This document shows, piece after piece, positions 15,820-23,235 of a stretch of DNA of 64,000 nucleotides. Origin of the DNA: Blastococcus sp. TF02A-35 (lineage in GTDB: Bacteria > Actinomycetota > Actinomycetes > Mycobacteriales > Geodermatophilaceae); NCBI RefSeq assembly GCF_004571075.1, contig NZ_SPQP01000020.1:1-64000 (forward strand). The letters run 5' to 3'. The position numbers and the translations under genes were made by a program. The first letter of the stretch is position 1. Each line of letters starts with the position of its first letter. The notes under the pieces were generated by a model. It did not search any database. It had not been told where the DNA came from and saw nothing but the letters and a program-made list of their open reading frames with translations.

Positions 15820-18075
15820 GTGGACCCCGTGCGCCCGATGCCCGACCCTGCCCTGGTCACAGCCCTCGCCGAGGCGCTGGCCCCCGGCGGGGTCCGCAGC
15901 GTCTTCCAGCCCATCGTCGAGCTCGACACCGGCCGGGTCGTCGCGCACGAGGCCCTCGCGCGCGGGCCGCAGGGCCCGCTGGAGCGCCCCGACCAGCTCT
16001 TCGCTGCGGCCCGCGTCGCCGGCCGGCTGGCCGAGCTCGACGGCGCCTGCCGCGTCGCGGCGTTCGACGGCGCGGTGCGGCACGGCGTCCTCGCCCCGCT
16101 CGCCCTGTTCGTGAACGTCGAGCCGGAGGTGCTGGACACCGCACCCCTCGACGAGCTGCTGGCCATCGCCGACTCCGCACCGGGCCGGCTGCGCGTCGTC
16201 CTGGAGATCACCGAGCGGGCGATCGCCGCCCGCCCGGCGGAGCTGCTGCGCACGGTCGCCCGGGTGCGGGAGCTCGGCTGGGGCATCGCGCTGGACGACG
16301 TCGGCGCCGAGCCGATGTCCCTGGCCTTCATGCCCCTGCTGCGGCCCGACGTGGTGAAGCTGGACCTGCGCCTGGTGCAGGAGCGGCCCGGCCCCGCGAT
16401 CGCCCAGATCATGAACGCGGTCAACGCCTACGCCGAGGCCACCGGCGCCGCCGTGCTCGCCGAGGGCATCGAGGACGGCCGGCACCTGGCGATGGCCCGC
16501 GCCCTCGGCGCGACGCTCGGGCAGGGGTGGCTCTTCGGCCGCCCCACCGACACCCCGTCCACCGACCGGCCCGCCGGCGCGCTCCCCGCGCCGGCGCACG
16601 AGGCGCCGGTCGGGGCGTCCGACTCACCGTTCGCCTGCCTCCCCGAGGGCACCCGGCTGCGGCGCGCCCCCAAGACGCTGCTGATCGAGCTGAGCAAGCA
16701 GCTCGAGCGCGAGGCGATGCGGCTGGGCGAGACCTGCGTCGTCGCGGCCGCGTTCCAGGAGGCCCGCCACTTCACGCCCTCGACCACCCAGCGCTACCGC
16801 GACCTCGTCGAGCGGACCGGGTTCGTGTGCGCCCTCGGCGAGGGCCTCCCGGTCGAGCCGCTCCCCGGGCTGCGCGGTGCCGACCTCGCGCCCGCCGACC
16901 CGGTGCGCGGCGAGTGGGACGTCGTCGTCCTGGCCCCGCACTTCAGCGTGGCCCTGCTGGCCCGCGACCTCGGGACGACCGGCCCGGACCTGGAGCGGCA
17001 GTTCGAGTACGCGCTCACCTACGACCGCGACGTGGCGGTGCGCGCCGCGCGCAGCCTGCTCGGGCGGGTGGCACCCGGAGCGCCCGGCAGCGCGCCGGAC
17101 CCCGCGTCCCGGCCGGCGCTGCCGGCAGCCACGGCAGCCACGGCGGCCGCCGCCGGGCTCCTCGGCGGCGACGCGCTCGCCCGGCGCGCGCTCGACGCCA
17201 CGCCGAGCGGCGTCTGCCTGGTCGACGTCCGCCTGCCCGACCAGCCGCTGGTCTACGTCAACGCCGCCTTCGAGCGGCTCGCGGGGCTGCCCCGCGAGGA
17301 GCTGCTCGGGCGCAACTGCCGCTTCCTCCAGGGACCGGACACCGACGCCGCCGCGGTCGCCCGCATCCGGGACGCCGTCGCCGCCGGTGCGGAGTGCCGA
17401 GAGGTGCTGCTCAACGTCCGTGGGCCGGAGCGCTACCCGTGGTTCAACGAGCTCCACCTGTCGCCGGTCACCGACGAGTCGGGTGCGGTCGTGCAGTACA
17501 TCGGCGTGCAGGTCGACGTCACCGAGCGCGTCGAGGCCGAGCGCGCGCTGCAGCGGGAGCGGGACCGCTCCCACAGCTACCTCGCGCAGATCGAGGAGCT
17601 CGCCGTCACCGACCCGCTGACCGGCCTGCCGACGGCGGCGCACCTGCGCCAGCAGGTGGAGACGGCGCTGTGGAACGCGCGCGCCACCGGCGACGCCGTG
17701 GCGCTCATCGTGGTCGTCGTGCAGGGCCACGCGCAGCTGGAGTGCGAGCACGGCCCGGCCGCCGCGGAGGCCGCGATGCGGGCCACCGCCGAGCGGCTGC
17801 GGAGCCGGCTGCGCCGCGGCGACCTGGTCGCCCGGTGGACCCGCGACTCGTTCGCCGTCGTCCTCTCGGGGCTGGCCTCGGCCACCAGCGAGGAGGAGAC
17901 CGAGCGGGTGCTCGACCAGCTGACCGGGGCCGTCGCCGGCCCGGTCGTGGTCGAGGACCTCCCCGTGGTGCTCAGCGTGTCGACCGGCGCGGCCCGGTTC
18001 CCCGCCGACGCCGACGACCTGGCCGGCCTGCTGGCCGCCGCCGAGCACGCGGCCGGGCGGACCGCGGCGCGCTGA
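15820..18075 (+). CDS. multidomain signalling protein: EAL - DICT - LOV/PAS - degenerate GGDEF
   Basis: 751 aa, no membrane segments. EAL domain (about 10-245) keeps the phosphodiesterase residues in context: E44-A45-L46, N99, E129, D159-D160, K180, E215/E218, Q235. A DICT sensory domain follows (about 268-400). A LOV-type PAS domain (about 455-572) has the flavin-cysteinyl motif GRNCRFLQG with Cys500, plus N543 in FNEL and the flavin-contacting Gln564 in YIGVQVDVTE. The C-terminal GGDEF-like domain (about 590-748) keeps TDPLTGLPT but has TRDSF (674-678) in place of GGDEF, so it should not be a cyclase. Inference: blue-light-gated c-di-GMP phosphodiesterase. Start uncertain: ATG at 15838 is an alternative and no clear ribosome binding site is seen. 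Confidence 0.85.
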   Translation: MDPVRPMPDPALVTALAEALAPGGVRSVFQPIVELDTGRVVAHEALARGPQGPLERPDQLFAAARVAGRLAELDGACRVAAFDGAVRHGVLAPLALFVNVEPEVLDTAPLDELLAIADSAPGRLRVVLEITERAIAARPAELLRTVARVRELGWGIALDDVGAEPMSLAFMPLLRPDVVKLDLRLVQERPGPAIAQIMNAVNAYAEATGAAVLAEGIEDGRHLAMARALGATLGQGWLFGRPTDTPSTDRPAGALPAPAHEAPVGASDSPFACLPEGTRLRRAPKTLLIELSKQLEREAMRLGETCVVAAAFQEARHFTPSTTQRYRDLVERTGFVCALGEGLPVEPLPGLRGADLAPADPVRGEWDVVVLAPHFSVALLARDLGTTGPDLERQFEYALTYDRDVAVRAARSLLGRVAPGAPGSAPDPASRPALPAATAATAAAAGLLGGDALARRALDATPSGVCLVDVRLPDQPLVYVNAAFERLAGLPREELLGRNCRFLQGPDTDAAAVARIRDAVAAGAECREVLLNVRGPERYPWFNELHLSPVTDESGAVVQYIGVQVDVTERVEAERALQRERDRSHSYLAQIEELAVTDPLTGLPTAAHLRQQVETALWNARATGDAVALIVVVVQGHAQLECEHGPAAAEAAMRATAERLRSRLRRGDLVARWTRDSFAVVLSGLASATSEEETERVLDQLTGAVAGPVVVEDLPVVLSVSTGAARFPADADDLAGLLAAAEHAAGRTAAR

Positions 18076-18078
18076 CCG

Positions 18079-18375
18079 TCAGCCGCCGACCTCGTCCAGC
18101 AGCTCCACGCGGAACGGCGGCCGGCCCACCCCGGTGACCCGCGTGTTGCCCCAGGGGTCGGTCTCGGTGGCCTCGGCGACGGAGCTGCCCTGCGGCGTGG
18201 TGATCTCCAGCCGCGTGCGCGGAGCCACCCGCGCCGCGACCCGGCCGGACCACACCACGGACCCGGCGAGCGGGTCGAAACGGGCGCCCAGTGCCGCCCG
18301 GGCGGTGCTGGTCACGCCGTCGACGACGACGGTGACCTCGCCCTCGTAGCCCTCTGGCTCCTCGTGCTCGCCCAT
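18079..18375 (-). CDS. DUF4873-like small protein
   Basis: 98-aa soluble protein with the pattern EGYEGEVTVVVDG, a central FDPLAGSVVWSGRVA tract and a C-terminal GVGRPPFRVELL, resembling DUF4873 domains that are often fused to or next to flavin or diiron oxygenases. ATG 18375 is preceded by GGAAGGGG on the minus strand. It follows the TetR gene by 14 bases and is probably co-transcribed with it. Family assignment is from memory of the pattern and needs a profile search. Confidence 0.6.
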   Translation of the reverse strand: MGEHEEPEGYEGEVTVVVDGVTSTARAALGARFDPLAGSVVWSGRVAARVAPRTRLEITTPQGSSVAEATETDPWGNTRVTGVGRPPFRVELLDEVGG

Positions 18376-18389
18376 CGGCCCCCTTCCGG

Positions 18390-19064
18390 TCAGCTCCGCG
18401 GTGGGAGCAGCGTCCCCAGCCCGCCGTCGGCCAGCGCGGTGAGCTGGTCGACCAGGTCCTGCGACGGCACGGTGCGCGCCACCGACCACCAGTGCGCCGC
18501 CAGCTGCACCATGCCGACGACGCCGTACGCCCACGTCATGGCGCCCTCGGTGGGCCGGCCCGCCTTGGCCAGCCGGTCCTCGATCAGCCCGCCGAGCGCC
18601 GTGGCGACGGCGTGCTCGGTGGCGGCGACGAGGTCCGCCCGGCCGGCACGGCCGGTCTGGGCGTAGGCGAAGCGGTAGAGGGCCGGCTCGTCCTCGATGA
18701 GCGCGACGAACGCGGCGATGACCGCCCGCAGCCGGTCGCGGTCGTCCCCCCGGTCGACGACGAGCTCGCCGAGCAGGCGCGGCAGCAGGATCGCCTGGGA
18801 GATGCGGTCCAGGACGGCGTCGATCAGCTCGTCCTTGTCGCTGAAGTAGCGGTAGATGACGGTCTTCGAGACCCCGGCGCTGCGCGCGACGTCGTCGACG
18901 GAGAAGTCCGGTCCGACCAGCCGCACCGCGGCGACGGCGGCGCCGACGAGGTCCTCGCGACGGGCCCTGCGGTGCTCGGTCCAGCGGGACCGCCGCCCGT
19001 CGGTCGCGGGTGGCGGCGGGGTGGCGGCCTGGGACGCACCCGGCGTCTCGGCCACCCGTTGCAT
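18390..19064 (-). CDS. TetR-family transcriptional regulator
   Basis: 224 aa from ATG 19062-19064. N-terminal helix-turn-helix at about residues 40-80 (FSVDDVARSAGVSKTVIYRYFSDKDELIDAVL), followed by an all-helical ligand domain with FAYAQTGRAGRADLV. The open frame extends three codons to a TTG at 19073, but that would overlap the operator. It is divergent from the diiron oxygenase gene, and the inverted repeat between them is the likely operator for both. Confidence 0.9.
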   Translation of the reverse strand: MQRVAETPGASQAATPPPPATDGRRSRWTEHRRARREDLVGAAVAAVRLVGPDFSVDDVARSAGVSKTVIYRYFSDKDELIDAVLDRISQAILLPRLLGELVVDRGDDRDRLRAVIAAFVALIEDEPALYRFAYAQTGRAGRADLVAATEHAVATALGGLIEDRLAKAGRPTEGAMTWAYGVVGMVQLAAHWWSVARTVPSQDLVDQLTALADGGLGTLLPPRS

Positions 19065-19071
19065 GTGTTCC

Positions 19072-19088
19072 AAGGTAACAGCTACCTT
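19072..19088. promoter_or_regulatory. TetR operator: perfect inverted repeat
   Basis: AAGGTA-ACAGC-TACCTT: two perfect 6-base arms with a 5-base centre, 8 bases upstream of the TetR ATG and 39 bases upstream of the diiron oxygenase ATG. A TTGCAT (19059-19064) and TACCTT (19083-19088) spaced 18 bases could be the plus-strand promoter, with the -10 lying inside the operator. Confidence 0.7.
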
Positions 19089-19127
19089 CCGTTCCAGTCG
19101 TACTCGACGTCCTGGGGGAGCCCGCCG

Positions 19128-20054
19128 ATGACCACCATCCTTCCGTCCGCGCCCGACCGCTCGACGAGCAAGGCGCCCGTCGACCGCCAGGCGCTGTCCA
19201 CCCGGCTGCTCGGGTCGGCGGCCAAGAGGTCCTACGACCCGGTGGTGGACATCGACTGGACGGCGCCGATCCCCGAGGACCTCTACGGTCTGTCACCCGA
19301 GTGGTCGACGCTGTACGGCACGCCGCTGTGGCACTCCCTGGACCACTCCCAGCGGGTCACGCTGACCATCCACGAGTACTGCTCGATCTCCGGCATCGGC
19401 ATCTGGTTCGAGCACCTGCTGATGCAGCTCGTGCTGCGCGACATCTACGGCGACGACCCGGCCCAGCCGCACGTGCAGTGGGCGCTCACCGAGATCGCCG
19501 ACGAGTGCCGGCACTCGGTCATGTTCGCCCGGACCGCCCAGACGTTCGGGGCGCCGTCCTACGGGCCGCCGGCGACCCTGCTGAAGCTGGGCAAGGGCTA
19601 CGCCAAGCGGGCGGACGGGCCGGCCGCGTACGCCGCGATCCTGGTGGCCGAGGAGATCCTCGACATCTTCCAGCGCGACCTCATGAAGGACGAGCGCGTC
19701 CAGCCGCTGACCCGGGCGACGAGCCAGATCCACGTCGTCGAGGAGGCGCGGCACATGCGCTTCGCCCGCGAGGAGGTCGCCCGCCGCACCCCGGAGCTGT
19801 CCTTCCTCCAGCTGCGCCGGCACCGGACGATGGTGGCCGCGTGCGCCGCCATCGTCGCCGAGAACCTGGTGCAGCCCCAGGTCTACGCCGCGGTCGGCCT
19901 CGACCCGAAGGTGGCCCGGGCGGCGGCGCGGGGCAACGAGCACTACAACGCGAAGCTCAAGGAGTCCGCGGCCGGGCTGGTCTCGTTCCTCCGCGGCGTC
20001 GGCCTGGTCGGCGGTCCCTCGGAGCGCCTCTGGAAGCGTGCCGGGCTGATCTGA
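19128..20054 (+). CDS. AurF-like diiron oxygenase
   Basis: 308-aa helical protein of the p-aminobenzoate N-oxygenase (AurF) family. Carboxylate/His iron ligands can be read in HEYCSISGIGIWFE, EIADECRHSVMF, AEEILDIFQRD and VVEEARHMRFAREE, i.e. the duplicated E-x(n)-ExxH pattern of a dinuclear iron centre. ATG 19128 has GGGGGAG seven bases upstream. The substrate is unknown; AurF itself oxidises an arylamine to a nitro group, whereas many actinobacterial homologues act on other substrates. Controlled, by position, by the divergent TetR protein. Confidence 0.82.
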   Translation: MTTILPSAPDRSTSKAPVDRQALSTRLLGSAAKRSYDPVVDIDWTAPIPEDLYGLSPEWSTLYGTPLWHSLDHSQRVTLTIHEYCSISGIGIWFEHLLMQLVLRDIYGDDPAQPHVQWALTEIADECRHSVMFARTAQTFGAPSYGPPATLLKLGKGYAKRADGPAAYAAILVAEEILDIFQRDLMKDERVQPLTRATSQIHVVEEARHMRFAREEVARRTPELSFLQLRRHRTMVAACAAIVAENLVQPQVYAAVGLDPKVARAAARGNEHYNAKLKESAAGLVSFLRGVGLVGGPSERLWKRAGLI

Positions 20055-20066
20055 CCCCGCGCCGGC

Positions 20067-20855
20067 TCAGCGCTGGGCGAGCTGGGTGGTGTAGAGGCAG
20101 ATCGCGGCGGCAGCGGCGAGGTTGAGGCTCTCGGCCCGCCCGCGCATCGGGATCCGGACGCGTGCGTCGGCCAGTCCGGCGAGCTCGGTGGGGACCCCAC
20201 GGGCCTCGTTCCCGAAGAGCCACAGCACCGGGCCGGCGAGCTGCGGGCCCAGCTGGTCGAGGGAGTCCTCTCCCCCGCCGTCGGCGGCCAGCACCGTCAC
20301 CCCGGCGGCCCGGAGGGCGGGCAGCAGCGTCCCCAGCGGCGCGCCGCGGACGACGTCGACGTGGAACAGGCTCCCGGCGCTCGACCGCACCGCCTTGCCG
20401 CCGTACGGGTCGGCCGACCCGGCGCCGAAGACGACGGCACCCGCGCCGCACGCGTCGGCGGTCCGCAGCACGGTCCCGGCGTTGCCCGGGTCGGCGAGCT
20501 CGGCCAGCGCCACCGACAGCCGCGGCGGCGCCGTCGTGAGGCTCTCGGCCGGGACGTCGCGGAGCGCGCAGACGGCGACCAGGCCCTGCGGGGTCACGGT
20601 CTCCGAGAGACCGGCCGCGGCCTTCTCCGTCACCAGCCGCACCGGGACGGTGGTGCCGGCGAGCAGGTCGTGGTGGGCGGCCGCCGCGGCCTCGGTGGTG
20701 AAGACCTCGCGGACGCCGTCGGGGTCGGCCAGCGCCTCGACCACGGCCTGGCGGCCCTCGGCGAGGAACAGGCCGGCGGCGTCCCGGCCGGCGCGCCGGG
20801 TGAGCTTGCGCGCGGCGACGATGCGGGCCGACCGCTCGGTCAGCAGCTCGGTCAC
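20067..20855 (-). CDS. TrmH/SpoU-family RNA 2'-O-ribose methyltransferase
   Basis: 262-aa SPOUT methyltransferase. An N-terminal substrate-binding domain (ARKLTRRAGRDAAGLFLAEG) is followed by the knotted SpoU domain with motif 1 ADPGNAGTVLRTADACGA, motif 2 LWLFGNEARGVP and motif 3 IPMRGRAESLNLAAAAAI. Target likely 23S rRNA or tRNA ribose. It lies downstream of infC-rpmI-rplT, a common arrangement in actinomycetes. GTG start. Confidence 0.9.
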   Translation of the reverse strand: MTELLTERSARIVAARKLTRRAGRDAAGLFLAEGRQAVVEALADPDGVREVFTTEAAAAAHHDLLAGTTVPVRLVTEKAAAGLSETVTPQGLVAVCALRDVPAESLTTAPPRLSVALAELADPGNAGTVLRTADACGAGAVVFGAGSADPYGGKAVRSSAGSLFHVDVVRGAPLGTLLPALRAAGVTVLAADGGGEDSLDQLGPQLAGPVLWLFGNEARGVPTELAGLADARVRIPMRGRAESLNLAAAAAICLYTTQLAQR

Positions 20856-20875
20856 GCGGTCCCCTTCCTCGACGG

Positions 20876-20927
20876 GATCTGCACACTCGCCCTCATCGGG
20901 CGGCTGATGCGGGCGAGTGTGCAGATC
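20876..20927. repeat. large intergenic palindrome (22-base arms)
   Basis: Left arm 20876-20897 and right arm 20906-20927 are reverse complements with one mismatch, joined by an 8-base loop; the core arm is GATCTGCACACTCGCCC. It sits between the rplT stop and the methyltransferase start, both minus strand. It has no T-tract. It could be a terminator or attenuator, or a dispersed palindromic element; no second copy is visible in this window. Confidence 0.7.
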
Positions 20928-21005
20928 TCGCCCCGGACAGACGGCGACGCCGCCGGCGCCGACCCGTGGGGGCCGGACGCCGGCGGCGTCGTCAGTGCTC
21001 CAGGC

Positions 21006-21395
21006 TCAGGCGGCCTGGGCGCCGGTCGCCTCAGGGTTCGCGGCGAGCGCGGCCCGGGCGGACTCGACGAGCGCGGCGAAGGTGGCCGGCTCGTTGACGG
21101 CCAGCTCGGCCAGGACACGACGGTCCAGCTCGATGCCGGCCAGCTTGAGGCCCTGCATGAACCGGTTGTAGGTCATGTCGTTCAGGCGGGCCGCGGCGTT
21201 GATGCGGGTGATCCACAGCTTGCGGAAGTCACCCTTGCGCACCTTGCGGTCGCGGTAGTTGTAGGTGGCCGAGTGGAGGATCTGCTCCTTGGCCTTGCGG
21301 TACAGCCGCGAGCGCTGGCCGCGGTAACCGCTGGCCTGCTCGAGGACGCTACGACGCTTCTTCTGGGCGTTGACCGCCCGCTTCACGCGTGCCAC
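21006..21395 (-). CDS. rplT: 50S ribosomal protein L20
   Basis: 129-aa large-subunit protein, first-bound assembly protein on 23S rRNA. Full family pattern: [15 protein letters not shown], then [15 protein letters not shown], and RDFRKLWI-type [14 protein letters not shown] short Ala-rich tail follows residue 115. GTG start with AGGAG upstream. In many bacteria L20 represses its own operon by binding the infC or rpmI leader. Confidence 0.98.
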   Translation of the reverse strand: MARVKRAVNAQKKRRSVLEQASGYRGQRSRLYRKAKEQILHSATYNYRDRKVRKGDFRKLWITRINAAARLNDMTYNRFMQGLKLAGIELDRRVLAELAVNEPATFAALVESARAALAANPEATGAQAA

Positions 21396-21430
21396 GTGAG
21401 AGCTCCTGTCTTCTCGTCAGTAAAGGGCGG

Positions 21431-21625
21431 TCAGAGACCGAGCAGCTTCTTCATCCGCGGCGCGTCGGCCTTGGACAGGACGCCGATCCCGCTCACGCGG
21501 CGCTTCCGGCCCGAGGACTTGACCTCGAACTTGTGCTGGTTGTTGGTGTGCTCGCGCACCAACTTCCCGGAGCCCGTCACGCGCACGCGCTTGGCCGTGC
21601 CCTTGTGGGTCTTCTGCTTCGGCAT
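21431..21625 (-). CDS. rpmI: 50S ribosomal protein L35
   Basis: 64-aa basic protein beginning MPKQKTHKGTAKR and ending in the typical ADAPRMKKLLGL. The open frame extends eight codons upstream, but ATG at 21623-21625 gives the conserved N-terminus. Lies between infC and rplT in the standard operon order. Confidence 0.97.
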   Translation of the reverse strand: MPKQKTHKGTAKRVRVTGSGKLVREHTNNQHKFEVKSSGRKRRVSGIGVLSKADAPRMKKLLGL

Positions 21626-21719
21626 GTCCCTCGTCCTGTTCGTGTCCATGTCGGTGCCGGCGGCAGCGCTGGGCTGCCGCGGGCACCGCCGTCGTCGTTC
21701 GTGCGGTCCTGCTGGCCGG

Positions 21720-22313
21720 TCAGGCGCTGGGCGCCTGCTCCTCGACCGCTTCGTTCTTCGCCGGACGCGCCTTGGCGGCCTGCGCCTGCTGCTGCAGCGC
21801 CTGCGCGTTCTTGTGCGGCGCGATCACCATGACCATGTTCCGGCCGTCCTGCTTCGGGTTGGACTCGACGACGCCCAGCTCGGACACGTCGGCAGCCAGC
21901 CGCTGCAGCAGGCGGTAGCCCATCTCCGGGCGCGACTGCTCGCGGCCGCGGAACATCACGGTGATCTTGACCTTGTCGCCGCCCCTGAGGAAGCGCTCGA
22001 CGTGGCCCTTCTTGGTCTCGTAGTCGTGCGGGTCGATCTTGAGACGGAGCCGCATCTCCTTGATGACGGTGAGCGCCTGGTTGCGCCGCGACTCACGCGC
22101 CTTCTGGGCGGCCTCGTACTTGAACTTGCCGTAGTCCATGAGCTTGGCGACGGGCGGCCGGGCCATGGGAGCGACCTCGACGAGGTCGAGCTCGGAGTCC
22201 TGGGCCAGGCGCAGCGCTTCGCCGATCGACACGATGCCGACCTGCTCGCCCTCGGGTCCCACGAGGCGGACCTCGGGGACACGGATACGGTCGTTGATGC
22301 GGGGCTCGGTGAT
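21720..22313 (-). CDS. infC: translation initiation factor IF-3, probable ATC start
   Basis: Binds the 30S subunit and checks start-codon pairing. The conserved protein begins [34 protein letters not shown], the linker helix KEMRLRLKI and the C-terminal [12 protein letters not shown] are all present. No ATG, GTG or TTG lies at the conserved start: instead ATC (22311-22313) is preceded by AGGAGAGG at ideal spacing. A GTG-type start at 22445 would add 44 non-conserved residues. Non-canonical infC starts are known to underlie IF-3 autoregulation, so ATC is my choice (197 aa). Rich in Ala/Lys/Glu at the C-terminus. Confidence 0.93.
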   Translation of the reverse strand: MTEPRINDRIRVPEVRLVGPEGEQVGIVSIGEALRLAQDSELDLVEVAPMARPPVAKLMDYGKFKYEAAQKARESRRNQALTVIKEMRLRLKIDPHDYETKKGHVERFLRGGDKVKITVMFRGREQSRPEMGYRLLQRLAADVSELGVVESNPKQDGRNMVMVIAPHKNAQALQQQAQAAKARPAKNEAVEEQAPSA

Positions 22314-22600
22314 GGCCTCTCCTCTGCTGCTGCGTGGGAGGAGTCGCTGGCCCACCCGGGCGCCGACAGACGTGAGGCCCCGCGAGCGTCTGCTCACGGG
22401 GCCCACTCGCCGGTGGCGCACGACCCGTGACGGGTGCGTGCGCACGCGATGACCGACCGGTGGCCGGTTCTCGCGATCCGGGACCTGGGCGCCCAGGGGG
22501 CGTCAGGTGGGAGCGGGCTCCTCTTGTTGTTCAGCGGCCCGGGGCGGGGCCGCTGGGTGGTTCGCGCGCCTCGATGTAGCGGGGAGGCACGCCCACTCTA
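22314..22600 (-). promoter_or_regulatory. long structured leader of the infC-rpmI-rplT operon
   Basis: No gene is visible in the 382 bases between infC and the PH-domain gene. A possible -10 TAGAGT (22595-22600, minus) with a poor -35 would give a leader of about 275 bases. It contains several hairpins: AGCGGCCC/GGGCCGCT (22533-22554), the palindrome CCTGGGCGCCCAGG around 22485-22502, and an 11-bp stem with one G-U pair and a 4-base loop (22377-22402). An isolated AAGAGGAG lies near 22520. Such a leader is consistent with L20 or IF-3 control, but no Rfam match could be tested. Confidence 0.45.
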
Positions 22601-22695
22601 CAGCGTGTCCACCCCTCGCGGCATTCCCCCCTCGCGAGGGACCGGAACGGCCCCTGCGCAGGGCCCGCGGAGCGTGGAGGGCACCGGGGCCGTCT

Positions 22696-23184
22696 TCAGT
22701 CGTCGTAGAGCAGCGGCGGCCGGACCGGGTCCTTCGCGCGGGCCGCGGCGTGCAGGGCGCGCAGCGCCTCCACCCCGCGCACCGCGCTCTGCGCGTCGAA
22801 GGACTGCAGCCCCAGCAGGGACACCTCGTCGCCGTTCTCCAGCAGCAGCGAGCCCCAGTAGGACGTCCGGTCGAACCGCACCGCGCGCACCGCCGTCCAC
22901 GGCAGCTGGTGGTGGACCAGGAGGTTGCGGACCCGGACGCCGTCGGCGTCGGCGTCCACCCGCGATCGGCCGAGGAACACCACGCCGAAGGCCAGCACCA
23001 GGCCGAGGCCGGCGATGGCGACCTGGTCGACCGGCCCGTAGTCGACCACCGTGTTGGTCGTGGAAGGCAGCGTGAGGGCCACCAGCACCATCACGACGAC
23101 GACGACCGCCGCCACGACGGCGAGCACCAGGCGCATGAGACGCGGGACGATCGACACCGATGCGGGCGGCTGGGGTCCGGGCAC
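22696..23184 (-). CDS. membrane PH-domain protein
   Basis: 162 aa from GTG 23182-23184. Two hydrophobic segments (about 19-42 LVLAVVAAVVVVVMVLVALT and 58-75) are followed by a bacterial PH-like domain: ADGVRVRNLLVHHQLPWTAV, with the D-G-V-R-V-R-N start and LPWxxV that mark bPH_6-type domains. Function unknown; homologues are abundant in actinomycetes. Located upstream of infC on the same strand. Start is tentative since the frame is open much further. Confidence 0.7.
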   Translation of the reverse strand: MPGPQPPASVSIVPRLMRLVLAVVAAVVVVVMVLVALTLPSTTNTVVDYGPVDQVAIAGLGLVLAFGVVFLGRSRVDADADGVRVRNLLVHHQLPWTAVRAVRFDRTSYWGSLLLENGDEVSLLGLQSFDAQSAVRGVEALRALHAAARAKDPVRPPLLYDD

Positions 23185-23235
23185 ACCCGCATTCTCCCAG
23201 GCACCCCGCGGACGGCGGCTGGCAGAGTGCGTGTC

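Noticed and set aside
22314-22445. 44-residue N-terminal extension of IF-3
   Set aside because: Extension is Arg/Ser-rich and unconserved, and a strong Shine-Dalgarno lies immediately before the ATC at the conserved start.
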